Part shown: in pieces, positions 1-13,679 of the stretch
Position numbering within the stretch: position 1 is the stretch's first letter
Layout: each line of letters opens with the position of its first letter
Assembly: GCA_963691655.1 (NCBI GenBank)
Contig: OY829326.1
Coordinates: forward strand, 89,211,235-89,275,234
Source: Toxonevra muliebris
Lineage: Eukaryota; Arthropoda; Insecta; Diptera; Pallopteridae
Reading direction: 5' to 3'
DNA: 64,000 nt
Program-made: the position numbers and the translations under genes
The notes under the pieces: model-generated
The model's input: only the letters and a program-made list of their open reading frames with translations
The model's database searches: none
What the model was told of the DNA's origin: nothing

Positions 1-3000
1 ATACGTCTGAAAATGATTTTTTCGACTAAAATTGAAGGATGTAAGTCTAAAGACTCTAAGTGCCAAAAACATTGAACAGAGATATAACAAAAAATATAAA
101 TGAAACGACTGCAATTAGTATTGGTTTTAGACCCCAAGCAAATATTCTCGAATTTTTGTTATTTTTTTAATAGATAAGATATAAAACTCTTTACAATTAT
201 ATTAGGCTTGAGAAATATGTGCAAAAAAATTTATCTTTTCAAAAAAAAAAATTTGCCATTTAGACCCCTTAGATTCACAACCCTTAAATTGGAATTAAAC
301 TTTTTTTGTTAACCCTAATAGTATGCAATCATGCTGAAATATGAATAAAATGGTTAAAATTCGAAAGTTAGATTCATTAATACTACTTTTATTCCAGCAT
401 CAATGGATTCCAATAAAAATTGTTTAACTTTATAAAAAGTCCAATATAAACATAACTAAATAAAATAAATTTTTCGAAGATCAAACTCCTAATTCTTGCA
501 CTATAGCTTCCCAAATATGACGAAAATTGTAACTTTAAGCCATGTTTGTGGCGAAACCAAAATAGTTTCATTTAATTAGATTTGAATTTAGCGATCCAAA
601 AATGAATATCATACGTAATTTCATTGAAATCAGAGAGCTCCTTCTAATTTTTCCCCGTTGTTGGGATCAAATCACTGTGCACCGGCGTTAAACTGGTGGT
701 TAAGCCGTGTAGTATCACTGTAGTAGCCATTTAGGAACATAAAAAGAAAATTTAATATATTTTTTTATTTATAAAATTCAATACAGTGGAACTAAAATTA
801 GTATTTGAAATATTTTTGTTAACAACGTACAAAAAAAAGTAGGGATGGGAATTTTCTCTATAATTAACGATATTATCGACAATCATAACGATATCTTCGT
901 ATAGCATTATACAATTATAGCAATTTGGCAATAGTTGTCGTTAATACCGAAAATTCCAATAATTTTTATCAAAACAGCACTAAAACGAGTTCGAAAAGTC
1001 CCTAAATTAGCAACTTTTTTCTTCCATTCTTTCTATATTTCTTCTTTTCTTGGCACTTTTAAGACAATATTAACGATACTGCGATTTTGTAACAAATTTT
1101 TAGCGATATTTGTAGCAAAGTTTGACATTTCGTTTACGACAATTGTCGTTAACTTTGCGATGAAAAATTTGGTGTCGTTAAACTTTGCGGCAAAAATCGA
1201 AACACATTTAAACTGACATTTAGAAGCCATTTTGCGAAATATTTAAGGTAAATTGCGTAATTAATTAAGAAACAAACAAATTTAATTAAAAATGCTTATA
1301 TTTTTTAATCCATAAGGGCATTTAATTTTTTAGTGTACGACATAATCAGAAGGGGAAATGAAAACGTTATGGTAGATCGGGCAAATTTACGGTTAGTTGA
1401 TGACCCTTTACATTTGGATGATGACCTTGTACAAATTGTTATTGGCGAAATCAGGGAGAAATGGCACCGAATGACCACATTATCTGCGGAAAAGCAAGAA
1501 CATATTTAAGAAAACTGGCAAAATTTGTTGTGCCCAATTTATGTAATTTGTTTTTAACCCAAATTCTCCCAGAATAAAACGTATTAAAAAGTCCGAAATA
1601 GCGTAAATTCAATTTTTGGCTGTGATCTATAAATTGTTTTCTTAGATAGGGCATGTGTCCATATGGACACGTTAGGAGAATTCGGGTTAATGAAAAAAAA
1701 AGATTTTTTTCTATGTAGCCAACATACATACATTGTGAATATGAATTAAATCGGACCATAAATAAAACTTATCGAAATATCTTGGCTCCAGCGCCACCTA
1801 CCGGGCCCATTTTTTGCAAAATTAATATATATTATAAATATGAGCTAAATCGGACCATATATACAATTTATCGAATTATATCGACGTCAGCGCCATCTAG
1901 CGAGTCCAAAAAAGAGATAAACGTCCTGTGGTTTAGACGTGGTGCTTTAACATACATCACACATACGATTTTATATAATAAGATGTTGTCTGGAGATTGA
2001 ACTAATAAGAAATCTATAGGTGCTTGCTGCTTTACGCTTCTACCGGAAGCTACCAGTGGTCAGTGGGTAAGCAGTGGGGCATTTCGATAAGTCAGCCGTT
2101 GATATGTCGAAGCATCCATGGGGTAACAGACACCAAAAAAAAAAAAAAAAATCAACAAAAATATAATCCGGGAGTACGTTCTTATCCCCATGACTCCAGT
2201 AGAGCGACATGCTGCCAAAGCTAAATGTATACCAACGCGCAGTCCTTTCGAATATGCCATATGTTCAATTGACTGTAGCTTTGTTGCTACTCGGGACCAT
2301 ATGATTACGAAAAAGCATATGCAAATCGCCATGAATATAACTCTTTTTATATTGTTAATCTTAACTTAAATATTTTTAGGTGTAACCCTACGTTAAAAAT
2401 TTTAAATTAATAAATAAAAAAACAATAATAGAAATGTCATTTGCCAACGTTGTCACTTTTCTTAGCGATAATTGTAGCTAAGTATTTTTAGCGATAATTG
2501 TCGCTAACACAGAATTACAGAATCAGTACATCGTTAGTGCAAGCGATAAAGCACCCCATAAGCATATGTGTAAAGTTTCAGACAAATATCTCACTTCTAT
2601 GACTTTGTGCCAAAAAAACATACATCGGGACCATAGTGAACTGTTCGTTAAGTCTAATAGAACACACGGTCTTTATTTGAAAAAAATGTTAACGGTATAT
2701 ACGGATATTAATGGATACTTCAAGAAAAGTATATGCATACTAGAGGTGCCTAAAACACAAAAATTTGCAAATTTTTTGATAACCGGTTATTTTTGTTCTA
2801 ACTTTAGATGCAAATATCTCAAATATTGAAAGAGTTGTTCACAAAACTCTTCATTTATTTGCAATACAATTTTCTGAAACTAACAGCTTAAAAATTTTTA
2901 AAATGTGTTTTTTTCGAAAACATGACGTCATTAAAATTTCTGTGAATGCAGTAGGTATCTGAACTCTCGATAGCAATGATATTGATATTTCGTCCAATAA

Positions 3001-3244
3001 CGATATTCATCGACTACTAGCGCTCATTTGCGGCCCGTTCGCAAGGCTTAAAATTATACATTCGATATATTTAGGAGAATATAAAGCTTTTTATTCTCAG
3101 TTGTCGAAATCAATGAAATTTTAATTTTACCCACATAAATTTGAACACCTCAAATGTGTAATTACAACTTTTTAGTATAAACATACTAAAAACACTATCT
3201 GATTTAACGATTTTCTGCATTATTTAGTTCGTTATATTTGGCGG
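1..3244. other. AT-rich intergenic region, no gene recognised
   Basis: No exon-like open frame with protein similarity is visible. Short motifs of the form TAGCGATAATTGT recur near 1080-1150 and 2460-2510, which suggests an old repeat. An A tract of 17 at about 2134-2150 and a GC-rich patch at 681-725 (related to copies at 23.5 and 46.0 kb) are the only other landmarks. The missing last exon or exons of the minus-strand gene at 3.3-5.0 kb should lie here or further left, but I could not identify them. Confidence 0.5.
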
Positions 3245-3271
3245 CTATGTAAGTTGCAAAAATATACTTAC

Positions 3272-4991
3272 GTTATTGCGTTTTCTAACCGATGACACAA
3301 TTGTCCGCTTATTGCGTGCTACCAAGCAAACAGTTATGATTAAAATCATACCAATTAAGGCAAAACCAAGAAGTGCTGGCAATAAAACGCTATCCTCAGC
3401 TTTATATCCCTTTTTGTGTTTGAAAGACATGAAGAAAGTAAAAAATGCAATATTGCTATTAGCATAATAAGTAGTTAGAAAAAGTAGGGCATAACCTCGG
3501 AAAAATGAAAGAACAAAAAAATGTGTACGAATAAAAATATGAGGTACATACGGTCCATTGGAAATATGTTGATGGATCAATATAAGGCCAATGTGAGTGT
3601 ACCCAATCGTAATTTTTCGATTTCTCATTCTCAGCATTCGACGCACTTTCAGCTAGATTGTTTATGGTATCTCCAGTTCCAGTTCCGGTACCTAAACTAT
3701 TTCCACTTGTAGTTATTGCTATTGGTACTGCATTGTAATTGTTATTATTTGTTGTTTTTGTTGATAATTCCGAGTTGGTTTTAACTAAAACCGGTGGTAT
3801 AATAGGTTTCTTCGCAGCCGATTTTAATAAGGGAACTTGAATAATGCGTGTTGTTATAGTAGGTAGAGGTATGGCGGGAGCAGAATTGATATCTTGATTT
3901 TGTTGAGAGTTGGCATTTGATGGAGCATGCGGTGAATAAACGCTTGTAGCAGAAAATGTTGAAGTTGGACGTATTACTGGTGCAGCAGCTGAGGCGGTTT
4001 GCACAGCGGCGATATATTGTTGTTTTTTGGCTACTTGCTGTCCAATGTTGTTGTTAGGGTTGGTGATGTCAACCTGATTATTATTATTACTATTATCATT
4101 GTTGTTGTTGTAATCATAGTTGCTTCTTAAAGTTGTCATCACAAGAGTGGTAGGTGCAATGGCGGACATTATTTTACTTGTACCGAAATGTATTTCATTA
4201 ACAAAATGTTCGTTTTGCATTAGCGGCTCGTCGTTGCTTGAAATAGAAACGGTTTTGCCATTATCATTAATAGCGGCGTTAGTAGCGGCAACACCATCGA
4301 TCACTTTTTCACCATTCCCATTTCGTTCTACTTTCGTTGGTTTCACTTTCCCATTTTCAACGATATTCAATGCAGCGTTACCATTTGATAGTTTTTCAAT
4401 AATTCGATTTGTTTTATTCGAAGTATTAATATTGCCTGCACTTTCAATAGATTTCGATTGACCATCTTCTGTATTCGAGTTATCGTTAATGCTTGTTTTA
4501 TTAACTCGCAATATAATCTTTTCTACGCCATCTTTATTAATAATTTTAACCGTTTTACCTATATTTATACCATTCCCAACTAAATTCCGTGTGTTGACGT
4601 TATTGTGCCCAATATTGTTTACGCTTCCGTTAACATGATTCAATTCCTTACCACTACCACCCCCACCCCCACCGTTATTGCTATTTCCATTTGCACCTTT
4701 GGTTAATGCCGCTTTAGTTTTTAAAAACCACTCTGTTGGATTTGGTAAACATTCGGCTGATACTAAAAATGGTATTAAAATTGCACCAATAATCACTGTA
4801 CAAACGAATATTAATCCTAAATATGCGAAAAATGACCGTCGTTTCGGACGTTTTGCTCTTGATTTTCTGCTACTGCCGGAACTGCTACTACTTCCGGCAC
4901 TTGATAGTTTGCCCTCAACACGAAAGTCATCATTTTGAGGCAGAATAGTGTATTGCAAGCTATTTTCACCGTGTCGTATGGTTTTATACAT
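3272..4991 (-). CDS. Unrecognised protein with two membrane segments (two exons seen, 3' end missing)
   Basis: The coding part starts at the ATG at 4991. Exon 1 is 4991-3552 (480 codons), the intron is 3551-3410 (gtatgt...aaaaag), and exon 2 is 3409-3272 (46 codons) ending at a consensus donor gtaagt, so at least one more exon follows at lower coordinates. The N-terminus is Ser- and Lys/Arg-rich (about residues 30-52). A hydrophobic helix follows at about 54-78 (FFAYLGLIFVCTVIIGAILI), then a long low-complexity stretch rich in Asn, Thr, Ser and Ala. A conserved-looking block, WVHSHWPYIDPSTYFQWT, runs into exon 2, where a second helix (LLPALLGFALIGMILIITV) precedes a basic tail (ARNKRTIVSSVRKR). 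It is probably a membrane protein with a large hydrophilic middle domain. I do not recognise the family. The splice pairing is in phase 0 and makes one continuous protein, so the gene looks real rather than accidental. Confidence 0.7.
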
Positions 4992-7161
4992 GATTTTATT
5001 AAAAAAAAATTTGTGTTATTTTCGTAAAATTATTTTCCTTTTCATAGATTTAACAAAAAAAAAGTCAAAACTTATTTTATCATTATTTTTGCGTAAAATT
5101 TTATTGACTTGGCAACCGTATTTAAACGTTATTTTATTATTGATTAAACAATATCCGTTTGTATGGATGGAAATGTTTTGAATTTTTTTCTTTGCCGTTT
5201 TGCACGAAAAGTTTAATTAATTGCTGCCAGCGATACCGAAAGTTAAGTATAACTACTTCTATTCTCTCTTCTATTGGTGTTTTCTGTTTTATCCAAGCAA
5301 TTTCAGTGGGGTAGGTTGCAAGCGTTACTACATGTATACTATTGTTGTTTTATCTTGAGGGGATGCTCGTATTTTAGTTTCAACGAAGGGGGGATGTGAC
5401 AAGTGCGAACTTATGTAGAATGCAAAATGATTTTTCTTTTGCGAATATAAAGTGAAGACAAATGTTGTTTGTGCTTTTTTAATTTCGTAGCATTTTAAAA
5501 TGAATTCCTTAATTTTTGTAATCTTTTAAATTTTATGAAAAGTTTATTTTTTATAGTGAGCTCCACATTTTTCTTTTTGAACTTTTCGTTACTACATCTT
5601 TCTGCACAAACTTCACATTTAACATTTTGTACTTTTTCTAATACTGTACACTATTCACTATTCCCACTTATACACGATAACACCTTTTCTAAATTTTATG
5701 TTTGTTTTTTTTTTTTAATTTTAAATTTGCAAAAATCTATTAATTATTGCTAATAAATTTGTGTATACTCGTCAATTTGCTCTCAATTGTCAAAAGTGTT
5801 TGACAAATAATAATTTGACTTCTCAATTCTATTGTGAAAAATCAATAAAAAGGACCTGTAGACGTCCTTATTTTTATGTGATGAACAAACATGTAACTGT
5901 CATTTTGAGTGTTGGGAAATTTTGCCGGTGCATTTATTTGCTCTGAAAATTTTGTAGTTCAGAGCTGGCAATGCCATAGAAAAATGTAAAAGGATATTTA
6001 AATATAGCGGTATACATAGTTAATGCTGTTTTTTAGACTATTAAGACTGAGTTTCTTAATATATTAATGTAAAGCATCAGTGTGTTTTACTACCATGTTT
6101 TAGAAAGTTGTTTGGCTTAATGAAAGGAATAAAAAAATTATTATTACGTATACTAAATCTGATTTTATGACATTTTGATGGTAAAAATATTTGCATTTAA
6201 ATGATACTATTCCGACACGACCATAGACTAAAGCAGCAACTTCATAATGAAAAAAATTGCCTAAAATCGCCAACTTGGTAAAACTGAGAAATTACTTTTT
6301 TATAAACAATCTAAGCTTTCAGAAAAACTTGGTTTCATCAATTTCCCAGCCGACGTCCGTACAGTGTAATTATGGTATTTTAAGTAACATACTTAAAATT
6401 TGGAATTTTGTGTATGTTCAATTTTGCACAAATGTTACAAAACTTAGAACAGAGGGTTCCCAATGGCATGAAAAAATATATTTTTCGGAACACTGAAAAC
6501 ATTCTTGTTCAGTCACATTTTTATTATTTGTTTTTAAATTATGAAGTTTAAAAATGAGGTTTATGTCACCAAATCGGGTTTCAAGACCATAGGGTACTGA
6601 AAATACTTTTCACTTTTTCGAGGAAGGACAAAATAGGCTTGTTCTAGAGGCTTTGGTAAGATTATTACATATTTAGAAAACATTTTGATCTGATATGTAA
6701 AGAATTCTACACAATTAAAAACAGATAATTATATTTAACCTTTTCAGTGGATTTGTGCAGTATATTGGAAGTAGTATTAATGATTTCAGTTCCAATTTAT
6801 ATATTAGAAAAATTAATAAGCTTCCAGTTGTAATAGAAGTGAAAAACTCAAAAGCCCTCTTTGCGAGTGACCCTGCTCCCATCTGTACTATAATCGGCTT
6901 TGACGTGGTTGGCAACACTGGTCAAAACTGTTATTATTCCTGTTATTATTCTTCGACATAAAATACTTAAAATATCTACATTTTAAACTGAGTTTAATTA
7001 ATCCATTAAATTTTTCTATATCAATTTTAACATAGTAATCACATTTACACAGCACAACGGAATTATTTAACCAATGTGCGTACTTAAAATTGATAATTGC
7101 AATTTTTCTCAACAAAACGAGACAATTCTAAATTTCAAATCCATCTACCTTTCATATCCCT
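4992..7161. other. 5' flank of the minus-strand gene and intergenic DNA
   Basis: This stretch should contain the 5' UTR and promoter of the minus-strand membrane-protein gene. It is AT-rich with poly(A)/poly(T) runs. I see no further exon, RNA gene or element with convincing ends. Confidence 0.4.
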
Positions 7162-7163
7162 TA

Positions 7164-7458
7164 TTGGTTGCATTCAGAAGACACACCGGAGACTCAACAT
7201 GTTGAGATGAAATTCGCTTCAGCTACGTATATACATTTTATGTCTTCTGAATGGCATGATGGATCATTTGCCAGATTTTTGAGAAACAGCTGTTTTTTTT
7301 TTTTGAGAACATGTTGGCCCGAAAGAGCAGAAATATAATATGATATAAAAATGGCGTCGAAATGCCAACAGCTCCACGGAGCAGAAATTCACAACAACCC
7401 ATTCAGAAGACACACACGCCACAGTTACGCAACAGCTGTACCTTCTGAATGCACCCAA
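7164..7458. mobile_element. 295-bp MITE built of two hairpins, TA target duplication
   Basis: The left end TTGGTTGCATTCAGAAG and the reverse complement of the right end, TTGGGTGCATTCAGAAG, match at 16 of 17 positions. TA dinucleotides flank both ends (7162-7163 and 7459-7460). Inside, GAATGG-type inverted copies of the same motif occur at about 7243-7254 and 7397-7410, so each half folds as its own hairpin. There is no coding capacity, so this is a non-autonomous element. The TA duplication fits a Tc1/mariner-type element, but this is inference. Confidence 0.7.
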
Positions 7459-7834
7459 TATCAATTACCGTTATAGAATAACTTAAAGTAAAACATATTT
7501 ACACCTGTTTACTGTTACGAAGTAAAAACTGCACATTAACATTGTGTCTCCAAACTTTCTCAATTTCCCAACATTTTAGAAGGATGGAATTGTCTCGTTT
7601 TGTAAAGTTACTCTTTAACTATACTGATTCTTTTCGTATAGCCATATTAAACTACCACTAACTATACAACAAAATGTTACTATTCATGTTACGAATAGTT
7701 TTTGATTAGCCCTCATCCGCTTTTAATTGAGAACACTTTTGTGATTCATATTCTATATCAAAACAAATGGGCACTAATCCGAAATTGAGACTAATTCGAA
7801 ATAAGATTAAATAACACTAGTAGTTCTTTACTGC

Positions 7835-8128
7835 TAAGTGTTATGAAAAACTTGGTTTTGCGAAAATCTCTGCAATCTGATTCTTCTATTAGAGAACTGT
7901 CCATCATGGAAATAGATGAACCCTCGTCCATCAAAGCGTATGCATGAACTTTCTTAGTGTTACTGGCAACACCCGGAATAGTAATTTATTATTCGAGGGT
8001 GCGCTGACTGCGCAGCTTAAAACAGGCTGATGCTGGATTGTAGATTCTTTATGTTGCGGTTGTATATGTGGGGTGAAGCAACTGCTGGTTTTGTTTTCGA
8101 AGATAAGAAAAATTTTGTGTGCGAGCAA
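7835..8128 (-). pseudogene. BEL/Pao retrotransposon protease fragment (frameshifted)
   Basis: Minus-strand translation gives SNNKLLFRVLPVTL, followed after a frame change near 7960 by VHAYALMDEGSSISMMDSSL. The order LPVTL...YALMDEGSS...MD is the signature I know from the aspartic protease of BEL/Pao elements, with D-E-G-S at the catalytic site. The frameshift and the stop at 7931 show that it is dead. It has the same orientation as the gag-like fragment at 13.0-13.7 kb, and both may come from one interrupted copy. Confidence 0.65.
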
Positions 8129-8213
8129 GGGCTGAAAATGTACCCTTGAACCACAATGGGTTAATTAGTGTTGTTATTTATATTGCTAACTTAAAAACGT
8201 GTTACATCCCCCT

Positions 8214-11200
8214 TCAGCTATAGTATCTGTGCGACATGCCTCAGCTAGCTCAACGGACATACACGGGTACAGGTTCTCAACCCGTCGCACAAATCGAGGG
8301 GCTAACGAATAAAAAAAATCTACTTACAATAACTCACCATAACCTCTACCATGCCACTTCCTGTTCCACCAACCATCAAACCATTACCTCAAGGGCCGGC
8401 GTGAATATCCTTCTAGCCATGTTACCGTCGGATTCACTACACTCACACCACCACTCTCAACCCACCTCCAGCGTGTATTTACCAATTCATCGACGATTTT
8501 TTTACTCTATGCATTCAATAATTTCTAACAACATTTTTATAATTAAGTAAAACGTTTTTATTAAAAGGAAACTATAACTAATAAACACCGTTGACTTTCT
8601 TAAAAAAATTATTGAGAATGAAAAGGGGTGTAAATTAAAAACATATATAAAGTAATAAAAAAAAATTATTCTCGATATTCGAAATAAATTAATAAAAATA
8701 AACATAAATTTATATATAAAAAAATGAAATTATACTATCGAGATATAAATAAATATATAAAACAATAAAAAAATGTGTTTTCAACAACAAAAAAATCCAA
8801 GATAACATTAGCTTTTTGCAAGCCTCTAGAGACCCCTAACTTTATCGAATTATAAACTAGTTAGCCTACCTAAAGAGCTCTTTATTTAGACAACCGTCGA
8901 TAAAACTTAAGCCTCCCGTTCTCTGGCATTCGCTTCAGCTTTACAAATTACACTTTAAACTAACTTTATCAATAATATTACTGCAAGAATTCACCTCCTT
9001 TTCTCTATTTCTTTACTTATTTTACTTAACATATCTTAACCTAATCCAATCAAAAACATCTTTCACGTCTGAGACAAGACGACATAAATTTCCACTTCTG
9101 ACAAAAACTGCATTGGGTATCGACCTGACCAAACGATATAAAATCACAAACACAATCGCTTATATACTTGTATGGATAAAAACTGGGTGAAAAATAAAGA
9201 GAAAAAAGAAAAAAAAAAGAAAAAAGAAATGGAATACCTCACTACAAAAAAATCGAAGAAATTTACCACTTTGTATAAACAATAAGAAAAAAAACTCTAT
9301 ATCTTACGAGTATTCCTTTTAAAATCCTTTCTTAAAATTTATCCGCTGTTGGCTATCTTCTCGTAGAATCTCGTCATGGTTTCACTTGAATGTTACCATC
9401 AAACTTAATTACTTGGTTGGAGTTATCTATCTCTACAGTCAATACCCTCTCTAATAATAATATTTTGCCCACATACCTGCAAATTTCACAACTTCCGGCT
9501 TACTTTCACTGCACTTTTACTCCTATTTCCATTCTTAGTATCAGCATTCGATCCAAAACATTCACTGCACGTAACTAGTTTTCACATATACTTGTTTCAC
9601 ATCACTTTAAATTACCAACAGTTACACATTTTATTTCAGAATCTCATTCTCGCATCCCCTACACTTCCTTTTATCCCTTTTTTAATCTAACAGATTCTTA
9701 TATACGTTTTCTTCAATCCGTTTGATTGGGCGGGAAAATATCTTTTTGGTTTTTCTCTATTTACTTTTCATGAACCGCTTTTCCATCTCAACTGTAATTT
9801 CATTATCTTAATATATATGTACTTCAGAGTAAAGGTTTTTTTTGTCTTATTTGTAGTTCTGAAGTCGTATCTACATTCATCATCATAATTTAAAAATTCA
9901 TACCTACATAAATCAACTTGCGATATGACCAAGGTCATCTCTCATTTCCTTCCTTTCTAAAGGTATGAAAATAAGTACTATCCCTGTTTATGTGTGAATG
10001 AAAATTTGCTACTACTCAAACTACACAATATATTGATCCATTCCTCGATCAACCGCGCAATATATTGATATTCAGCTGATAAGTCCCAACTCACCACACC
10101 ATAAAAAAAAAGGAAAAAGCAGGCATTACTGAAATGATACAACGAATACGAGGATATAGCAGAGAAAAACAAGCATGAGCGAAGTATCAGTGCTGAGATA
10201 TTTTAATTTCATGTTTATTAATAAATGTTAATAAAATCATTTTTTTTTCTTTCTTTTCAGGGTTTCTCATAATACTAAGTCGACCGCTACAAACGCCATA
10301 ACTTTGAAAGTACTAAAGCTAGAGAGCTAAGAAAAGATATTTTGGAAAGGAGACTAACATTTGAATAAAACAATGTTCATAAGATTGGGTTACAAAAATC
10401 AAAGTTACAGGTGATGCAATTGCAAAAATTGCATTTTTCTTGCAGTTTTCATTTTCCAGAGAGCTTTACTCCCAAAAAAGTAAAAAATTTGTTTTTTTTT
10501 TAGTATGATACAATTTTTCCACCATCGGCGAACAGATAAATCAGAAAAAATATTTTTTGTATTTTATGACCTCAATATTGAAACGGGTGATAGTGAAAGT
10601 CTTCTAATTTATTTCTGACTACTTTTCCTTTGCATACAAAGTTTGTATAAAATTAAAAGAAAATAATAGTACTTACAATTAAACACAACAAAAATATTTA
10701 TTAAATTTTCCTTTAAAACCAAGTACGTTTGTGGTGCTCAATTACAACACAAAAATAAACATAGGAATGAGCTTAAACTCTACTCGTTGAAAGTTGAGGA
10801 ACATTCACTTCACTGTTCAACTGATTCAAGTTCTTTTCTAAAAATCGCTCTCGCCACATTTTTCCAATATTCTCTGAAAACTTTGCAATTTTTTTTTTGC
10901 AGCTCTCTTAAGGAATCTTCATTTGCATCGAAAAGATCGAATTTGTAGTGAATAAATCGAAAAGTGTTTGAATTTTTTGTCCCTGGGCCCTGGGGTCTGA
11001 AGGAATACTATCAAACCGATTGGGCTGAAATTTTAATAAGTCATTCTACACGCCAATGGCTCCGCAAGTAGTAGAATAGTTTATTTTTAATCAGTATTTC
11101 CTATTTGTACCCCAATTTTCAACAAAAAACACCGTGTTTATGAAAAAATTTGTTTGGAAGTCCGCCATTTGGTAATTTTTTAATAAAAATGTTTAAATTT

Positions 11201-13019
11201 ACTACCAGTAAGAATGACAAGCATACAAAATAATAATCCATTTCATTTTTTTGTTTAAGATGACTTCAAGCTCCGTAATCACCCGGGCAAGCCCACACCT
11301 TTTTTCTAGGTGTCCACTTTTGGTCGTAAAAACACTACAAAAATATCGTAAAACAAACTCCAACGAAATTTTTTTTGTACAGTCAAAGATGTCAATAATA
11401 ACATACTTATAAAAAAATTTAAATGATTGTACTTTATATTGTTATAATAAAAAATTCCCGAAATAACCTTAAAAATTAGACCGAAACACCAAATTACATC
11501 CTTAAAAGTGCAATCGTGTGAAAAAAAATAAAAGTTTATCCGTAAAAGTTAAATGTATATCTAACGTTTAAAAAGCAATCGGCTCAGGGGGCAGATGTTT
11601 CCTTTCCTAGTTAAAAAAATCAAAAAACCAGACTTTACTTAAGACATATTTTCTGGGTCTAAAAACTAAAAAACCACAGAGCTTATATTCAGGTTTTATA
11701 CTAAATACATCCGAAACTGGTCTTAACTTTAAAATCCATTGAAAAAATATTCTAGAGTTTATTCAAAATAATAAAAAAAAATTTCGAAAATGTACAAAAT
11801 TTTAGCTTATTGCCAAACAATGAACCGCTTAAATAAAGAATTTGACTTTCCAGGACTATAACCAGGGTTGCCGTTTTGCTTATTTGTAAGCGAATTTGCT
11901 TGCTTTTTTTACGGTTGTGCACACGTGTACTTTTTTCTAATTTTGCTTATTTTTTTTTAAATTTAATTTGAACTAAAATTTGCAAAAAAATTTTGATATT
12001 TTGGCATAATTTTTGTATTCTCCCTTTATTTCGATTTTTCATTCTATAAGAATGCGTAGCACTCATTATGTTCATGCATACTTGGTGTAATCAGTGCAAG
12101 TTATCGAATGAAAAATGTAAGTAGTACCAAAATTACATAGGGCCACAAATTTGCAACCAAATTTTCGAGAGATTTTCCAACGGTTTCATAGTAATTTGGG
12201 GTCGCTTATCACGACTGTGCACACAGTTTTTCTCCATTTCATCTAGTTCCCCCAGAATGACCTGAAGACGGAAAAATGGGATCTTCAGGGGTTATTAAGA
12301 AATTTGTTAATTTCACTAGATACGAATTTTATGTCTGATGCAAAGTTGTTAATCACAAAGGGATAAACAATATGCACTTTTCCTCCAACTCTTTCCCTTC
12401 CTCTTGAAAATGGGATTTTAAACCCCCTTTTTCCATAAATGGCAGGTAAAAAAATACCGTTGACAAAACTATTATACTGTTTTTGGAGAAAATGTGCCTT
12501 GATAAAAATTATGAAGATTCCAGGAACATTAGAATGACCTACTAGGTACATATTTCCAGAATAATGCAAATACAGATTTTTTTGCATTAGAACCAAGCCA
12601 TTAACACTACATAAGTAAATAATGGAATTGTTTGTTGATGTAATTACATTAGGCTTCTATGTGGAGCCAAGAAAGTTTTAAAAAAAATATTTAACTGGTT
12701 TAAAAAAAAAGATTTTTTGTTGGCTCCGCATGGGATTGAACCACTGGTCAAATTCTTCTTTTTTTAAATCACCGCTGTATAAGCATTCCCTGTCTTATTA
12801 CTACTATATATGATTGTTCACTTTTTGTCAAATTGTTAACATTTTTAGAAGAATTTGATTACAAAATTTTTTCGGCCGTGGCAACTCAGACTATAACTCA
12901 ATACTTAGCCACATAGGAGTAGCAAAATTATTCATATTCTTAGTTTAGAAGCATTTCAAACAAATGGAAACTATATTTTTCCTGATCCGTAGAATTGAGT
13001 TTTGTCCAGCTAGCTTGTT
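8214..13019. other. Intergenic stretch, no gene recognised
   Basis: This is mostly AT-rich DNA with short meaningless ORFs. On the minus strand at about 8201-8214 there is a purine run followed by TGTAACACG, which resembles a polypurine tract before an LTR, but no second LTR was seen. A T-arm-like motif (GGTTCAATCCC on the minus strand) lies near 12732-12747 without a foldable tRNA. I found nothing else that I can support. Confidence 0.4.
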
Positions 13020-13674
13020 CTACTCGAAGCACTGTGCAGCGTGTTGTTTTTCATTTGCAAGCAACACGGCTCGACGCTTTGTATTCACAGATGTTCGACT
13101 TCCCTGAACCATACATATTAAATTGGCTATTTCAGTTAACCAGTTGCTGAAATCGACCACTGTGGGATATGGTTGAATGTTCGATGTATGCCTTGCCCAT
13201 TCAATTTTCTTGCTTATTGGAAGTTTGGCAATCAACTCTTCCAGCAAGGTAAGATTGGACAAATGTTGAGTACCGTTGACAGATTGCAAGAAAACGACAA
13301 GATTCTTGACTTTGTCTTGAATTGTCTTTGCATCTTTAACATGATTCATTTCTGTTGACAGAGCATGCAACAACAGGCGGCATAGAAACTGCAGCGGGAG
13401 TGGCAGTATGTGTTGTTGGTACAATGGAGACTGATGCAATCGTAGGCAGTGCAGTTGTGCTGGCAGCATATGTCGCTGGCACCATGGAAGCTGATACAAT
13501 CGTAGGTACTGCAGTGGTGGTGACACTTGATGAAAACGAAGTAGCTATGAGGCTGGCGGAGGTGGTAGTAGGAGCGATTTTGTTGTCCATCTTTTCAGAT
13601 TTCCCTAATTGTTGCAAAAGTTGACTCTTTCGGGGTGGAGTACGTTGCATTCCTGGCGGCAGTGCGCTAGACAA
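13020..13674 (-). pseudogene. BEL/Pao-type gag fragment (frameshifted)
   Basis: The downstream half reads EMNHVKDAKTIQDKVKNLVV, then LLEELIAKLPISKKIEWARH, then PTVVDFSNWLTEIANLICMV. The pattern 'L...LP..K..EWAR....PTV.DFS.WL.E.A' is what I know from BEL/Pao Gag just before the zinc knuckles. The upstream half is in another frame (13336-13674) and is Ala/Thr/Val-rich with an internal repeat of about 60 bp. The two frames overlap near 13340-13360, so at least one frameshift has occurred. No LTRs were identified around it. Confidence 0.55.
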
Positions 13675-13679
13675 TTATC

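Noticed and set aside
5958..6917. hAT-like pair CAGAGCTGGCAA ... TTGGCAACACTG
   Set aside because: The ends are only loosely similar and the flanking 8-mers do not match.
8201..8214. Polypurine tract and TGTAACACG on the minus strand as an LTR start
   Set aside because: No second LTR, no matching end and no target duplication could be found, so a complete LTR element is not supported.
11864..11900. CAGGGTTGCC as the end of a hAT element
   Set aside because: No partner end or target duplication was found on either side.
12285..12596. 103-codon minus-strand ORF
   Set aside because: No recognisable motif, no splice context and no higher GC content; probably accidental.
12715..12780. tRNA-like B box GGTTCAATCCC on the minus strand
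   Set aside because: No cloverleaf can be drawn around it; a chance match in AT-rich DNA is likely.
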